64,000 bases of DNA from Kibdelosporangium sp. MJ126-NF4 (GTDB lineage Bacteria > Actinomycetota > Actinomycetes > Mycobacteriales > Pseudonocardiaceae), in NCBI RefSeq assembly GCF_000826545.1, contig NZ_CDME01000001.1:1-64000 (forward strand), in the 5' to 3' direction. This document shows, in pieces, positions 25,302-34,683 of the stretch (the first letter of the stretch is position 1; each line of letters starts with the position of its first letter). The notes beneath the pieces were generated by a model, which worked only from the letters and a program-made list of their open reading frames with translations, did not search any database and was not told where the DNA came from. The translations under genes and the position numbers were made by a program.

Positions 25302-26660
25302 TCAGCCCGCGTCGACGGTCAGGGTGAACTGGCCGAGGGTCGCGTAGCCGGAGTAGCCGTTGGAAGCGGGGTTGCCCGCGCCGGTTCCCTCGACCTGGAA
25401 GGTGTAGCGGCCCGCCGGGAGGTTCTGCGAGAAGGTCGCGTCCAGGCCGTTTGCCACGTTGGCGGACACGCGCTGCACCGGCGGGTCGACGGTGGCCACG
25501 ACATTGCCGTTCGCGTCACGCACGGTGAGCTTGATGTCCAGGTTGGGGGCGAAGCTCGCCGGAAGTGCCTTCGCTGTCAGTGTTCCGCCCGAGTGCTGGA
25601 TGGCGAACACGTCCACGTCGGCGTCCGTGGTGACGATGCCGGTGACAGGCTTGTTGTCGGACAGCGCGGCCGCCGAGGCCGGGTCGTTCGGGAAGTCGTC
25701 GGCCAGGATCGGCGCGCCGTTGCCCGGGATGACCGCCAGGTCGTCCTCACGGTTGTTGGCGTTGGTGTACTCGCCACGGCTCCACTGGGTCACCGGCTGG
25801 CTGTAGCCGACGCCCATGATCGGCGCCCAGTTGGTGTGGCCGCCGTAGTACTCCACGCCTGTGCTCTGGCCGTCGTGACCGAGGCCGAGGTTGTGGCCGG
25901 TCTCGTGGGAGATGATCTCCGCGATGGACTTGCCGTCGTAGCCAGAGTTCGCGTACGCCCAGGCTGGCTGGTAGTTGGCGTGCCTGTTGGCTTCGTCGAA
26001 CGTGCCGATGTAGGCCTGGCCACCGCAGCCGCAGTTGGTCACGTCCTTGGGCGTGATCACCGCGCGGGTGCCGTAGACCTGGTCGGACGAGCCGGAGCGG
26101 GTGATCTTGTCCTCGGACGGCTGCTCGGTGGTCACGTCCACGTCGAACGTGCGGTAGTCCTCGGACACCGACAGGAAGGCCTCGTAGATCTTCGAACGCT
26201 CGGCGTCGTTGAACGACGACGGGTTTCCGTCCGAGTCGTAGGGCGGGGCGTCGATGCGGGCGCCGCCGTTCCACGCGGTGCCCTCGACGGAGTGCCCGTC
26301 GAAGTCGAGGTAGATCGTGCGGTTCGAACCGGGACGGCTGTGCAACTGGAACACGTTGACACCGGGCGGAACGGCCGGGGCCGCCGCGCGTGTCTGCGGT
26401 GTCGGCGCGTTCTTCTTCTCGACGGATCTGATCCGGCCGGCGTTGTCGACCTCGAAGTGATCACTCTTCGCCATCTGGACGACTTTCTCGGGGGAAAGGT
26501 CGTTCAGCACGGACAGCACCAACGGTGACACCGCGTCCAGCGGCTGGGGCTGATCGGACAGAGCGTCCTGCGCGGACTGCGCGGGAGAGGGGATGAGCAG
26601 GACCAGCGCGGCGGCTGCGGCAGCAGCGGTCACACCGGTTGCCCTTGCAGGGAGAGACAA
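25302..26660 (-). CDS. Secreted zinc metalloprotease with C-terminal PPC domain
   Basis: 452 residues. A signal peptide ending near SPAQSA, a propeptide, then a metzincin-type catalytic domain with HETGHNLGLGHD at residues 252-263 (zinc ligands and catalytic Glu), and a C-terminal pre-peptidase beta-sandwich (about 360-452). The likely start is a TTG at 26660 with AAGGAG just upstream; no ATG or GTG gives a sensible signal peptide. Probably matured by removal of the propeptide outside the cell. Confidence 0.9.
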   Translation of the reverse strand: MSLPARATGVTAAAAAAALVLLIPSPAQSAQDALSDQPQPLDAVSPLVLSVLNDLSPEKVVQMAKSDHFEVDNAGRIRSVEKKNAPTPQTRAAAPAVPPGVNVFQLHSRPGSNRTIYLDFDGHSVEGTAWNGGARIDAPPYDSDGNPSSFNDAERSKIYEAFLSVSEDYRTFDVDVTTEQPSEDKITRSGSSDQVYGTRAVITPKDVTNCGCGGQAYIGTFDEANRHANYQPAWAYANSGYDGKSIAEIISHETGHNLGLGHDGQSTGVEYYGGHTNWAPIMGVGYSQPVTQWSRGEYTNANNREDDLAVIPGNGAPILADDFPNDPASAAALSDNKPVTGIVTTDADVDVFAIQHSGGTLTAKALPASFAPNLDIKLTVRDANGNVVATVDPPVQRVSANVANGLDATFSQNLPAGRYTFQVEGTGAGNPASNGYSGYATLGQFTLTVDAG

Positions 26661-26828
26661 CCGAGACAGCTCCTTCGAGTTAACCCGAATGGGTTCAGTG
26701 GCCGCCCAATTTACAAACAACCTGTCTATGTGACTACGGCAAATGGTGTTTTTATCCCCCGCATGGAGTAAGAGGGTGTTCACCCTCACGTGGGTGTGTC
26801 GGTAACTCAACAGTGGCAGAGTTGTCCC

Positions 26829-28025
26829 GTGCGACTCCGCGTGCTGCTTTCCTGTGCCCTGCTCGGCCTCGTCACCGCCCAGCCGGCGACCGCCGAATCC
26901 CCGGTCGGACCTGCGAAGATCCGGTTCTCGACGTTCAACGCCTCGCTCAACCGGTCGGCAGCGGGACAGCTGGTCACCGATCTGTCAAGTCCGGACAACG
27001 CGCAGGCGCGCAAGGTCGCCGAGGTCATCCAGCGCGACCGCCCGGACGTCCTGCTGGTCAACGAGTTCGACTACGTGCCGGACAACCGGGCCGCGGACCT
27101 GTTCCGGACCAACTACCTGCGCAAAGGCCAGAACGGCGCGCGGGCGATCGACTACCCGTACGCCTTCACCGCGCCCGTGAACACCGGTGTGCCGAGCGGG
27201 ATGGACTTCAACCGCGACGGCCGTTCCGACGGCCCGGACGACGCGTACGGCTTCGGCCTTTTCCCAGGCCAGTACGGGATGCTCGTGCTGTCGAAGTACC
27301 CGATCGACCTCGACAAGGTCCGGACGTTCCAGAACTTCCGGTGGCAGGACATGCCGGGCGCGCATCTGCCGGACGACCCGGCGACCCCGGCCAAGGCCGA
27401 CTGGTACTCACCGCGGCAGCTCGAAGTGTTCCGACTGTCGTCCAAATCACACTGGGACCTCCCGCTGCGGACGGGCAGGAACGGAGGCGTGCACTTCCTC
27501 GTCTCGCACCCGACGCCGCCGTCGTTCGACGGCCCCGAGGACCGCAACGGCACGCGCAACCACGACGAGATCCGGCTCTGGGCCGACTACATCACCGGCA
27601 AGGCCGGTTACCTGTACGACGACAAGGGCAGGCGCGGCGGCCTGGAGCGGGGCGCCCGGTTCGTGATCGCCGGTGACCAGAACTCCGACCCGCTCGACGG
27701 CGACAGCGCGCCGGGAGCGATCACCCAGATCCTCGACTCGCGGCGGGTGGTCGACACCAAGCCCGCCAGCCGCGGCGCCGTCGAAGCGGCCAAGGCACAG
27801 GGCGGCGCGAACCTGACACACCGCGCGGACCCGCGCTACGACACCGGCGACTTCAACGACAACGCCCCCGGCAACCTGCGTGTGGACTACGTGCTGCCGT
27901 CGCACGGCCTGATTCCGTTGCACGCCGAGGTGTTCTGGCCGGTCACGGGCTCGCCGCTGGCGCGGCTGAACGATACGTCGGATCACCACCTGGTCGGACT
28001 GACCCTGCTAGTTTGGGGCCGGTGA
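26829..28025 (+). CDS. Secreted endonuclease/exonuclease/phosphatase-family protein
   Basis: 398 residues. Short signal peptide (RVLLSCALLGLVTAQPATA), then an EEP fold: FSTFNASLNR, DVLLVNEFDY with the metal-binding Glu, VIAGDQNSDPLDGD, and a terminal SDHHLVGL with catalytic Asp/His. Family members are nucleases or phosphodiesterases; an exported one may scavenge phosphate or act on nucleic acid. GTG at 26829 gives a clean signal peptide. It overlaps sixA by GTGA. Confidence 0.88.
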   Translation: MRLRVLLSCALLGLVTAQPATAESPVGPAKIRFSTFNASLNRSAAGQLVTDLSSPDNAQARKVAEVIQRDRPDVLLVNEFDYVPDNRAADLFRTNYLRKGQNGARAIDYPYAFTAPVNTGVPSGMDFNRDGRSDGPDDAYGFGLFPGQYGMLVLSKYPIDLDKVRTFQNFRWQDMPGAHLPDDPATPAKADWYSPRQLEVFRLSSKSHWDLPLRTGRNGGVHFLVSHPTPPSFDGPEDRNGTRNHDEIRLWADYITGKAGYLYDDKGRRGGLERGARFVIAGDQNSDPLDGDSAPGAITQILDSRRVVDTKPASRGAVEAAKAQGGANLTHRADPRYDTGDFNDNAPGNLRVDYVLPSHGLIPLHAEVFWPVTGSPLARLNDTSDHHLVGLTLLVWGR

Positions 28026-28492
28026 CGAGGACTCTCGCGCTGTTGCGGCACGCCAAGTCGGCCTGGCCGGAAGGTGTGGCTGATCTCGAACGCCCGCTGG
28101 GCGAACGCGGCCTGCGCGACGCGCCGGTCGCGGGGCGCTGGCTGGCCGAGAACCTGCCCGGCCTGCAGTTCGTGGCGTGCTCGACCGCGGTCCGGGCCCG
28201 GCAGACGTGGGAGCTCGCGTCGGCCGAACTACCCGGTCAGCCGGACGTCCGGCACTTCGCCAAGATCTACTACGGCCCGCTCGTCGAGGTGGTTCGTGAC
28301 CTGCCCGCCCAGGTCGGCTCGGCGCTGCTGGTCGGGCACAACCCGGACATGGAGGACCTGGCCGAGTTCCTGACCGGAGACCAGGTGGTCTTCAAGACCT
28401 CGACGCTCGCCGTGCTGCGCAGCGACCTGCCGTGGACGGACGCCGGACAGGGCTGGGGTGAGCTGGTCACCACGGTCACCCCGCGGGGATAG
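28022..28492 (+). CDS. SixA-type phosphohistidine phosphatase
   Basis: 156 residues of the histidine phosphatase superfamily. The catalytic LLRHAKSAW is at the N-terminus and the second His is in LLVGHNPDMED. SixA removes phosphate from phospho-His in phosphotransfer proteins; small actinobacterial members may act on other phosphoesters. The GTG overlaps the stop of the EEP gene. Confidence 0.9.
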   Translation: MTRTLALLRHAKSAWPEGVADLERPLGERGLRDAPVAGRWLAENLPGLQFVACSTAVRARQTWELASAELPGQPDVRHFAKIYYGPLVEVVRDLPAQVGSALLVGHNPDMEDLAEFLTGDQVVFKTSTLAVLRSDLPWTDAGQGWGELVTTVTPRG

Positions 28493-28537
28493 GACTACTC
28501 CGATCGAGGGACACTGATCACCCAGGTTGTTCTGGCA

Positions 28538-30880
28538 GTGGCAACCCTGAAATCCTCGTGGTCGGGCGTCGACGCGATGGGGTTCGGACACATGCCGCAG
28601 GTGAAGCTGGGGGACGACAGCTCACCGTTCGGACGTGAGCTGCGCAGGCTGCGCACCCGGCGTGGGCTGTCCCTGCAGAAGCTCGCCGAGCTGGTCAACT
28701 ACACACGCGGCTACATCGGGAAAGTCGAGACCGGCGACAAGCCGCCGACCAGTGAACTGGCTCGGCGCTGCGACCAGGTTCTCGAGGCCGGTGGCCAGCT
28801 GATCGCGCTGGCGACGTCGGAAGGGCTGCCCCGGCTGGCCCAACTGCCCGCGGCGGCGGCCACGTTCGTCGGCCGTGACCAGCACCTGAGCCAACTGGAC
28901 CTCGCGCTGTCGGGTGACATGCCGGGTGCGCCGTGGACAGTGTCCGTGGACGGGCCACCTGGCGTCGGCAAAACAGCGTTGGCGCTGCGCCTGGCGCATC
29001 AGGTGAAGGACCGGTTCCCGGACGGTCAGCTGTACGTGGATCTGCACGGCTACTCGCCGGATGGCCAACCGTCCCGGCCGGACGTCGTGCTGGAGGAGTT
29101 CCTGCTCGCCCTGGGCACGAGCGCGGCGTCGATCCCGGCGTCCACCAGCCAGCGCGCGGCGCTGTACCGGTCCTTGCTCGACGGCAGCCGGGTCCTGCTC
29201 GTGCTCGACAACGCACGTGACTCCCGTCAGGTCGAACACCTGCTGCCGGGGTCGGCGGGCTGCGGAGTGATCGTGACCAGCCGGATGCGGCTCGGTGGCC
29301 TGCCGATCAGGCAGGACCAGCGGATCACGCTCGGCCCGTTGACCGAGGAGGAGTCGATCCTGTTGCTGCGCACAGTGATCGGCAACGACCGTGCCGACGA
29401 CGAGCCGGAGGCGACAGCGGGGCTGGCTCGCCGCTGTGGGCACCTGCCGCTGGCGTTGCGCATCGCGGCCGAGCGTGTCGCGACCCACCCGCACCACTCG
29501 GTCGACGAACTGGCCGACGAACTCGGCGCCGAGGAAGAGCGACTGGACGTTCTGTCCACAGACGACGACTCGGTGGCGGTCAGGACCGTGTTCTCCTGGT
29601 CGTATCGTGACCTGTCCGGCGAGTCCGCACGGATGTTCCGCCTGATCGGCCTGCACCGGGGACCGCATCTGAGTGTGCATGCCGCTGCCGCGATGGCGGA
29701 CGTTCCCGTGACACACGCCCGGCGGCTGCTGGATCGGCTTGTCGGCGTCCATCTGGTTCAGGGCCTGGGTGGAGGGCGCTACCGGTGCCACGACCTGTTG
29801 CGCGTCTACGCGGCGGAGCGGGCGCTGGAGGAGGAGCCGCCGGAGTCCCGAGACTTTGCGGTGCAACGAGTTCTGCATTGGTACTTGCGAACCTGCTACG
29901 CGGCAAACCACGTGCTGTCACCGCAGCGGTTCGAACCACCGCTCGAGCCGTGCCCGTTTACCTTGCCGGAGCTGGAGTTCGCGTCCTACGACGAGGCGTT
30001 GGACTGGTGCGAGGCGGAGATGCCGAACCTGATCGCCGCGCCCCGGCTGGCACTGGAGTACGGACAGGACGCGCTCGCGTGGAAGATTCCCGTTTGCTGC
30101 TTCAACTTCGTGTTCCTGCGCAAGCGGTGGAGCCCGTGGATCAGCGCGCACGAGCTCGGGATCGCGGGAGCACGGCGTCTCGGTGACCGGTTCGGCGAGG
30201 CCTGGGCGTTGAACAACGTCGCGCACGGTTTCCGTGAGCTGCGCAGGTTCAAGGACGCCAAGGAACACCTGGCGGAAGCGATGGAGATCCGTAAGCAGAT
30301 CGATGACCAGGTCGGTCTGGCCTGGACACTCACAGCGATGGGATTTGTCGACGGGGATCTCAGTCGGTTCACGGCCGCGGCGGCTTCGCTGTCGGAGGCA
30401 CTGCGTATCCGCGCGGACGTGGAACGGGACCACGCGGACAACGCCCAGCTGATGACCGCCAACAAGCAGGGGCAGGGGATTGCTCGGGCTTCACTGGGGA
30501 ACGCTTTGCGTGAACTGGGACGGTTGGACGAGGCGCTGAATGAGCTCAACCAGGCGCTGGGGATTTTCCGTGATATCGCCGATCGGCATGGTGAGGGTTA
30601 CACGCTGGTGAAGCTGGGTGACTTGTACGCCAGGCTGCACCGGCCGGACGATGCTTTGGCCAATTTCGAGGAGGCTTTGGCCACGCGCCGGGAGATCGGT
30701 GACCGTTGGGGCGAGGCGGAGACTCTGCACAGTCGGGGCCGGGTTTTGCTTGATACCGGGAAGGCGGAGGCGGCTCGCGAGTCTTGGCATGACGCGTTGG
30801 CTATTTTCGCTGATTTGGATGATCCTCGGGCTGAGGATGTTCGGGCCTTGCTTGCTTCCACGCCTCGGATTGTGGGTTAG
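28538..30880 (+). CDS. XRE-NB-ARC-TPR (STAND) regulator
   Basis: About 780 residues. Domains in order: XRE helix-turn-helix (30-85, LSLQKLAELVNYTRGYIGKVE), NB-ARC ATPase with Walker A GPPGVGKTALA (about 138-148) and Walker B VLLVLDNA, a winged-helix region, then TPR repeats (about 530-770). This is the signal-transduction ATPase plan of the AfsR group but with an XRE instead of a SARP DNA-binding domain. GTG at 28538 is used here; ATG 28577 is possible. Its target is unknown. Confidence 0.9.
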   Translation: MATLKSSWSGVDAMGFGHMPQVKLGDDSSPFGRELRRLRTRRGLSLQKLAELVNYTRGYIGKVETGDKPPTSELARRCDQVLEAGGQLIALATSEGLPRLAQLPAAAATFVGRDQHLSQLDLALSGDMPGAPWTVSVDGPPGVGKTALALRLAHQVKDRFPDGQLYVDLHGYSPDGQPSRPDVVLEEFLLALGTSAASIPASTSQRAALYRSLLDGSRVLLVLDNARDSRQVEHLLPGSAGCGVIVTSRMRLGGLPIRQDQRITLGPLTEEESILLLRTVIGNDRADDEPEATAGLARRCGHLPLALRIAAERVATHPHHSVDELADELGAEEERLDVLSTDDDSVAVRTVFSWSYRDLSGESARMFRLIGLHRGPHLSVHAAAAMADVPVTHARRLLDRLVGVHLVQGLGGGRYRCHDLLRVYAAERALEEEPPESRDFAVQRVLHWYLRTCYAANHVLSPQRFEPPLEPCPFTLPELEFASYDEALDWCEAEMPNLIAAPRLALEYGQDALAWKIPVCCFNFVFLRKRWSPWISAHELGIAGARRLGDRFGEAWALNNVAHGFRELRRFKDAKEHLAEAMEIRKQIDDQVGLAWTLTAMGFVDGDLSRFTAAAASLSEALRIRADVERDHADNAQLMTANKQGQGIARASLGNALRELGRLDEALNELNQALGIFRDIADRHGEGYTLVKLGDLYARLHRPDDALANFEEALATRREIGDRWGEAETLHSRGRVLLDTGKAEAARESWHDALAIFADLDDPRAEDVRALLASTPRIVG

Positions 30881-30917
30881 TTCTACGCTCGTCCTCGCCG
30901 GACACCATGTTCCTCGG

Positions 30918-31708
30918 CTTGACAAGCAGGTCCCCTCGCCGGACGGCAGGCCGCCAGACTTGACAAGCAGGTCCTCGCCGGACGGCAGGCCGCCAAAAGG
31001 GGAACACAGGATCTAGAGCCTTAGGCTCGTCGTTCTAGTGTTTTTGTGGGTCGGGTAGAGGCGGGCGTGTCCCCTTCCGTATGGCCTGCCAGAGGAAACC
31101 ACAACGCGTCAAGAGGTCGGTATCGCCCGCGCTGCGGGTCGGTTTGGGTAGGCCGACCTCCTGACCCGTTGTGGTTTGGCTGCGCCCAGGCCATACGGAA
31201 GGGAACACACCCGAAGCACCCCCATGCGCTTGCGCGCGGGCTGCTCTGCGCATGCGCGCGAGCCGCCAGCACCCTGACTGCGGTTGCTTGTTCTCCGCAG
31301 CCGCATGAGATCTATACCGACTTGACTTGCCTATGCATTCACACAGCAAACCGGTCTAACACTGTAGCTTTCTACACCGAGACGAAAAGGGATATGAGTG
31401 CCCCCGCCTGCGGCTTGCGGTGTGCGCGCCAGCGCAGGGGTGTGGTTCGTGGGGTGTCCCTCCCGTATGGCCTGGGCGCAGCCACACCACGGCGTGTCGG
31501 GAGGTCGGCCCACGCAACCCAACCCACAGCGCAGGCCCTACCGACCTCCCGGCACGCCGTGGTTTCCTCCGGCAGGACATACGGGAGGGGCACCCCACGC
31601 CCCCCACTAGACCCAGGAAGCCACGTGGGCTAAGCGAACCGGCTCGGCGAACAGAGTTCTTTGTGTCCCCTCTTGGAGGCCTGCCCGCCGGCGAGGCATC
31701 TCTTTGTC
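30918..31708. repeat. Nested palindromic repeat cluster
   Basis: No gene is supported. Outer inverted repeats (CGCCGG..GGCAGGCC..CCAA followed by AGGGGA.ACA) occur on the plus strand near 30940-31014 (two tandem units of about 40 bp) and on the minus strand at 31645-31705. Between them are two imperfect palindromes, about 31055-31225 and 31441-31612. Each joins a type A arm (GGCCTGCC-AGAGGAAACCAC) to a type B arm (GGCCTGGGCGCAGCC-AAACCAC) in mirror order, A-B' then B-A'. A lower-GC centre lies at about 31310-31405. Type B arms recur beside the insertion sequence at 53 kb. Confidence 0.8.
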
Positions 31709-32662
31709 CTACTTCAAAGCCTCGAACAGCCGGGCCAGAAACGCCTCCGTGTTGACCGACACCGCTGCTCGCACCGGCGCCCTTCCTTGGCCTGCTTGGC
31801 TTTTGATGTCGGTGTCGTCGGCGATCCTTCGCCAGTCGGAGATCAGCTGGCCTCGAGTGTGGGTGCCGTGCAACTCCACTGACACCACGACTTCCCGGTA
31901 CTGCGCCAATGTCGGGTCGTGCAGCAGGGCTGCTGCCAGTGGGTCGTGGATTGTGCAGGTGGGGTAGCCGAACATTCTCGAGTAGAAGGCCGCGTAGTGC
32001 TTCAGGAGTCCTGTGGCGAACTGGGCTTTGGGCGTGGGGATCTGGGCCAGTGCTGCCATCCATGTTTCGTCCGCGCGGGCTGTTTCCGTCACGTCGAGGC
32101 TGACCAGGGTCAGGTTGGGCAGTCCGGCGTCGAAGACCAGGTCTGCTGCTTCCGGGTCGTGCCAGATGTTCGCTTCCGCGTTCGGGGTCACGTTTCCCGG
32201 CACGCCCAGTGCTCCGCCGAGGACCATGACCGACTTCAGCAGGTGCGGCAGGCCTGGTTCCAGGAGGAGGGCCATGGCCACGTTTGTCAGTGGGCCGAGC
32301 GCCAGCAGGGTCAGTTCTCCCGGGCTCTGCCTGGCCAGTGTGACTATCTGCTCTGCTGCCGAGATGTCCACCGGGCGGCGGCTCGGGACTGCGCCTGCCT
32401 GGCCGCCGAGGCCGTCGGCTCCGTGCACGAACTCTGTTGTGCGCAGTTCCTGGGCCAGGGGGCGGGCTGCGCCGATGGCGACGGGGACTTCTGTCAGGCC
32501 CGCGAGGTCGAGGACTCTCAGTGCGTTGTCCGCCGCTGTCGCGGCGGGCACGTTGCCGTGCACGCTGCCCACCGCGACGATCTCCGTGCTTTCCTGTGCC
32601 GCGAGGTACAGGATCGCCAGTGAGTCGTCGATGCCCGGGTCTGTGTCGAGGATGATGCGCAC
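31709..32662 (-). CDS. Inosine-uridine-type nucleoside hydrolase
   Basis: 317 residues. Cleaves the N-glycosidic bond of nucleosides. The Ca-binding motif DTDPGIDDSLAI is at the N-terminus; NAEANIWHDPEAAD and a C-terminal CTIHDPLAAALL complete the family pattern. It starts 10 bp after the NCS1 permease gene ends, so the pair forms a nucleoside/nucleobase salvage operon. Base preference is not evident. Confidence 0.93.
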   Translation of the reverse strand: MRIILDTDPGIDDSLAILYLAAQESTEIVAVGSVHGNVPAATAADNALRVLDLAGLTEVPVAIGAARPLAQELRTTEFVHGADGLGGQAGAVPSRRPVDISAAEQIVTLARQSPGELTLLALGPLTNVAMALLLEPGLPHLLKSVMVLGGALGVPGNVTPNAEANIWHDPEAADLVFDAGLPNLTLVSLDVTETARADETWMAALAQIPTPKAQFATGLLKHYAAFYSRMFGYPTCTIHDPLAAALLHDPTLAQYREVVVSVELHGTHTRGQLISDWRRIADDTDIKSQAGQGRAPVRAAVSVNTEAFLARLFEALK

Positions 32663-32672
32663 AGGTTCAGAC

Positions 32673-34100
32673 TCAACCAGAACGCTTGCCCGGACGCAGC
32701 AAAGTCGTGCTCAGCAACCCATACAGCGCAGCGCCCGTCACGAAGGCCACAACCACGCCGATGTTGCTCGCGCCGATGCTTCCCGCCTTGGCCGCCGGGC
32801 TGAGCAGGTAGCCGAGGATCGTGCTGATGTTCTCGTCCGCCGACGTCACCAGGCCGAGGCCGACGAAGATCGCGACCACTATGGACACCACACCTGCCGG
32901 GTTGACCGCCCCGTACTTTCCCATCGGGTCGTACAGCGCTTCCTTGGAGTAGCCGTCGCGGCGGTGCAGGAACATGTCCGTCACGAAGATCGCCGACCAG
33001 GACGCCGTCACCACGCCGATGACGATCAGGAACGACTGCACGGGCGCGAAGAAACTCGGGGCGACGAAGATCAGGTAGGCGCCGCCGACCACCATCAGCA
33101 CGCCGTCGATCGCCACCGCCGACCAGCGGGGGATCCGCAGGCCCAGCGCGAGCAGGTTCAGGCCGGAGCTGTACAGATTGAACACCGCGCCCGCGATCAC
33201 GCTGAGCATCGTGGCCAGCAGGAACGGGATCAGGAACCACGTCGGCAGGGTGACCGCGAACGCGCCGATCGGGTCGACCGCCGCCGCTGCCGCGAGCTTC
33301 GGGTTGCCCGCTGTCAGCAGCACACCGAACAGCATCAGCACCGCCGGTGCGGTCGCGCCGCCGATCGCGGTCCACCAGATCACCGACTTGGGCGAGCCCT
33401 TGGTGTACCGGCTGTAGTCGGCTCCTGCCGGTGTCCAGCCGATGCCGTTGGCGATCACCAGCGAGATGCCGCCGACCACCAGTGCGACGCTGCCCGAGTC
33501 CGCCGCTCTCGTGAAGTCGAGGTCCGGGATGATGATCAGGAAATAGCCGACCACCGCGACGGCGACCGCCAGTGTGATCCACTTCTGCACCCGCAGGATC
33601 ACGTCGTAGCCATAGATCGCGATCACCATCACCAGCGCGGCCGTGATCAGGAAGCCGAGCACGAGCATGGGCGTCGCGCCGAGTCCCGGGCTGATCCGTT
33701 CGAGGATCGTGCGGGTCGCCAGCGCACCGAGAGTGACGCTGACGGTCTCCCAACCCACCAGCGACAGGTACACGAAGAACGTTGGCAGCTTGTTGCCGAC
33801 ATGGCCGAACGCGGCCCGACTGAGCGTCATGGTCGGCGCGCCGCCCTTGGTCCCGGCAAGTGCGACCAATCCGACCACCGGGTAGGAAACTGCCAGGCCG
33901 ATCGCCACCGCCAGCGCGCCCTGCCACGGGCTCAGGCCCAGCCCCACCACGAAGACGCCGTACGCCACGGTGAAGAAGCTGAAGTTCGCCGCCGTCCACG
34001 GCCAGAACAGGCTGGTCGGGCGGCCATGGCGTTCGGAGTCGCCGACCCAGTCGATGCCCTTCCGCTCGACCTGCCAGCCGCCCCGCGCGACGTCGACCAC
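32673..34100 (-). CDS. NCS1-family nucleobase permease
   Basis: 475 residues with 12 membrane helices, related to CodB/Fur-type transporters for cytosine, purines, hydantoin or allantoin. WPWTAANFSFFTVAYG and GWTPAGADYSRY are NCS1 blocks. GTG at 34100 is preceded by GGGAGGCACC, a good ribosome site, so I prefer it to upstream codons. Downstream nucleoside hydrolase suggests uptake of a nucleoside or base for salvage. Confidence 0.92.
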   Translation of the reverse strand: MVDVARGGWQVERKGIDWVGDSERHGRPTSLFWPWTAANFSFFTVAYGVFVVGLGLSPWQGALAVAIGLAVSYPVVGLVALAGTKGGAPTMTLSRAAFGHVGNKLPTFFVYLSLVGWETVSVTLGALATRTILERISPGLGATPMLVLGFLITAALVMVIAIYGYDVILRVQKWITLAVAVAVVGYFLIIIPDLDFTRAADSGSVALVVGGISLVIANGIGWTPAGADYSRYTKGSPKSVIWWTAIGGATAPAVLMLFGVLLTAGNPKLAAAAAVDPIGAFAVTLPTWFLIPFLLATMLSVIAGAVFNLYSSGLNLLALGLRIPRWSAVAIDGVLMVVGGAYLIFVAPSFFAPVQSFLIVIGVVTASWSAIFVTDMFLHRRDGYSKEALYDPMGKYGAVNPAGVVSIVVAIFVGLGLVTSADENISTILGYLLSPAAKAGSIGASNIGVVVAFVTGAALYGLLSTTLLRPGKRSG

Positions 34101-34113
34101 CGGTGCCTCCCTG

Positions 34114-34151
34114 CTCTTTTGGGGTGACGCCGGGGGTGTCTCCCAAAAGAG
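34114..34151 (-). promoter_or_regulatory. Leader hairpin of the NCS1-nucleoside hydrolase operon
   Basis: In the mRNA leader a perfect 10-bp stem CTCTTTTGGG/CCCAAAAGAG closes an 18-nt loop ending only 13 nt before the GTG start, close to the ribosome site. There is no U-run, so it is not a normal terminator. I do not recognise a known riboswitch class. Confidence 0.5.
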
Positions 34152-34347
34152 TCGACAAGTCACCCCTGCAAACGGCTGCCCCAGCAGTCAATCGTTGACC
34201 GTAAGCGGAAAGTAACAGGCGTGTCCGCGCTTGAACAGCAGCATGTCTAGGGGTCTTGCTGGTGTTGCGTGGACACGCCGGGAACACCGAAAACCGGGAG
34301 CGCGTCCAGTGGGTGTCGTCGCTCAGCGAAACGCTGGGCGCGGGGCC

Positions 34348-34572
34348 TCAACGCTGGGCGCGAGCTTGCTCCACCCTGATCCACTCGGACGCCAGCGCGT
34401 ACGGGTCAAGAGTGGAAGTAGTGCCTTCGGCGATGCGCTGCACGGCGAAGCGCAACAGATGGCTCGCGTGTTCCGCGCCCACGCCCGCCTGCGACGCCAG
34501 GCGCTCGTAAGCCATCTCGGACTGCCACGCGCGCTCGCATTGCGCGGCGACCAAGTCCGGTAGGTAGTCCAT
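34348..34572 (-). CDS. Small helical hypothetical protein (74 aa)
   Basis: ATG at 34572 follows AAAGGGGC. The product MDYLPDLVAAQCERAWQSEM and onwards is entirely amphipathic helix and ends EWIRVEQARAQR, with good actinomycete codon use. Function unknown. It is divergent from the TenA-like gene by about 110 bp of lower GC, which probably holds both promoters. Confidence 0.6.
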   Translation of the reverse strand: MDYLPDLVAAQCERAWQSEMAYERLASQAGVGAEHASHLLRFAVQRIAEGTTSTLDPYALASEWIRVEQARAQR

Positions 34573-34683
34573 GCCCCTTTGTACTCCTCCAACTCGCATG
34601 CGGATGAGACGTGCGCAGACCATATTGGTTATGCGCCTGTGAACGTGACTATTACCATGCCTCGTTCGCGTAACGTTCACAGA

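Noticed and set aside
32013..34127. A 704-residue open frame antisense to the nucleoside hydrolase and permease
   Set aside because: Same kind of shadow frame; the minus-strand proteins have intact motifs.
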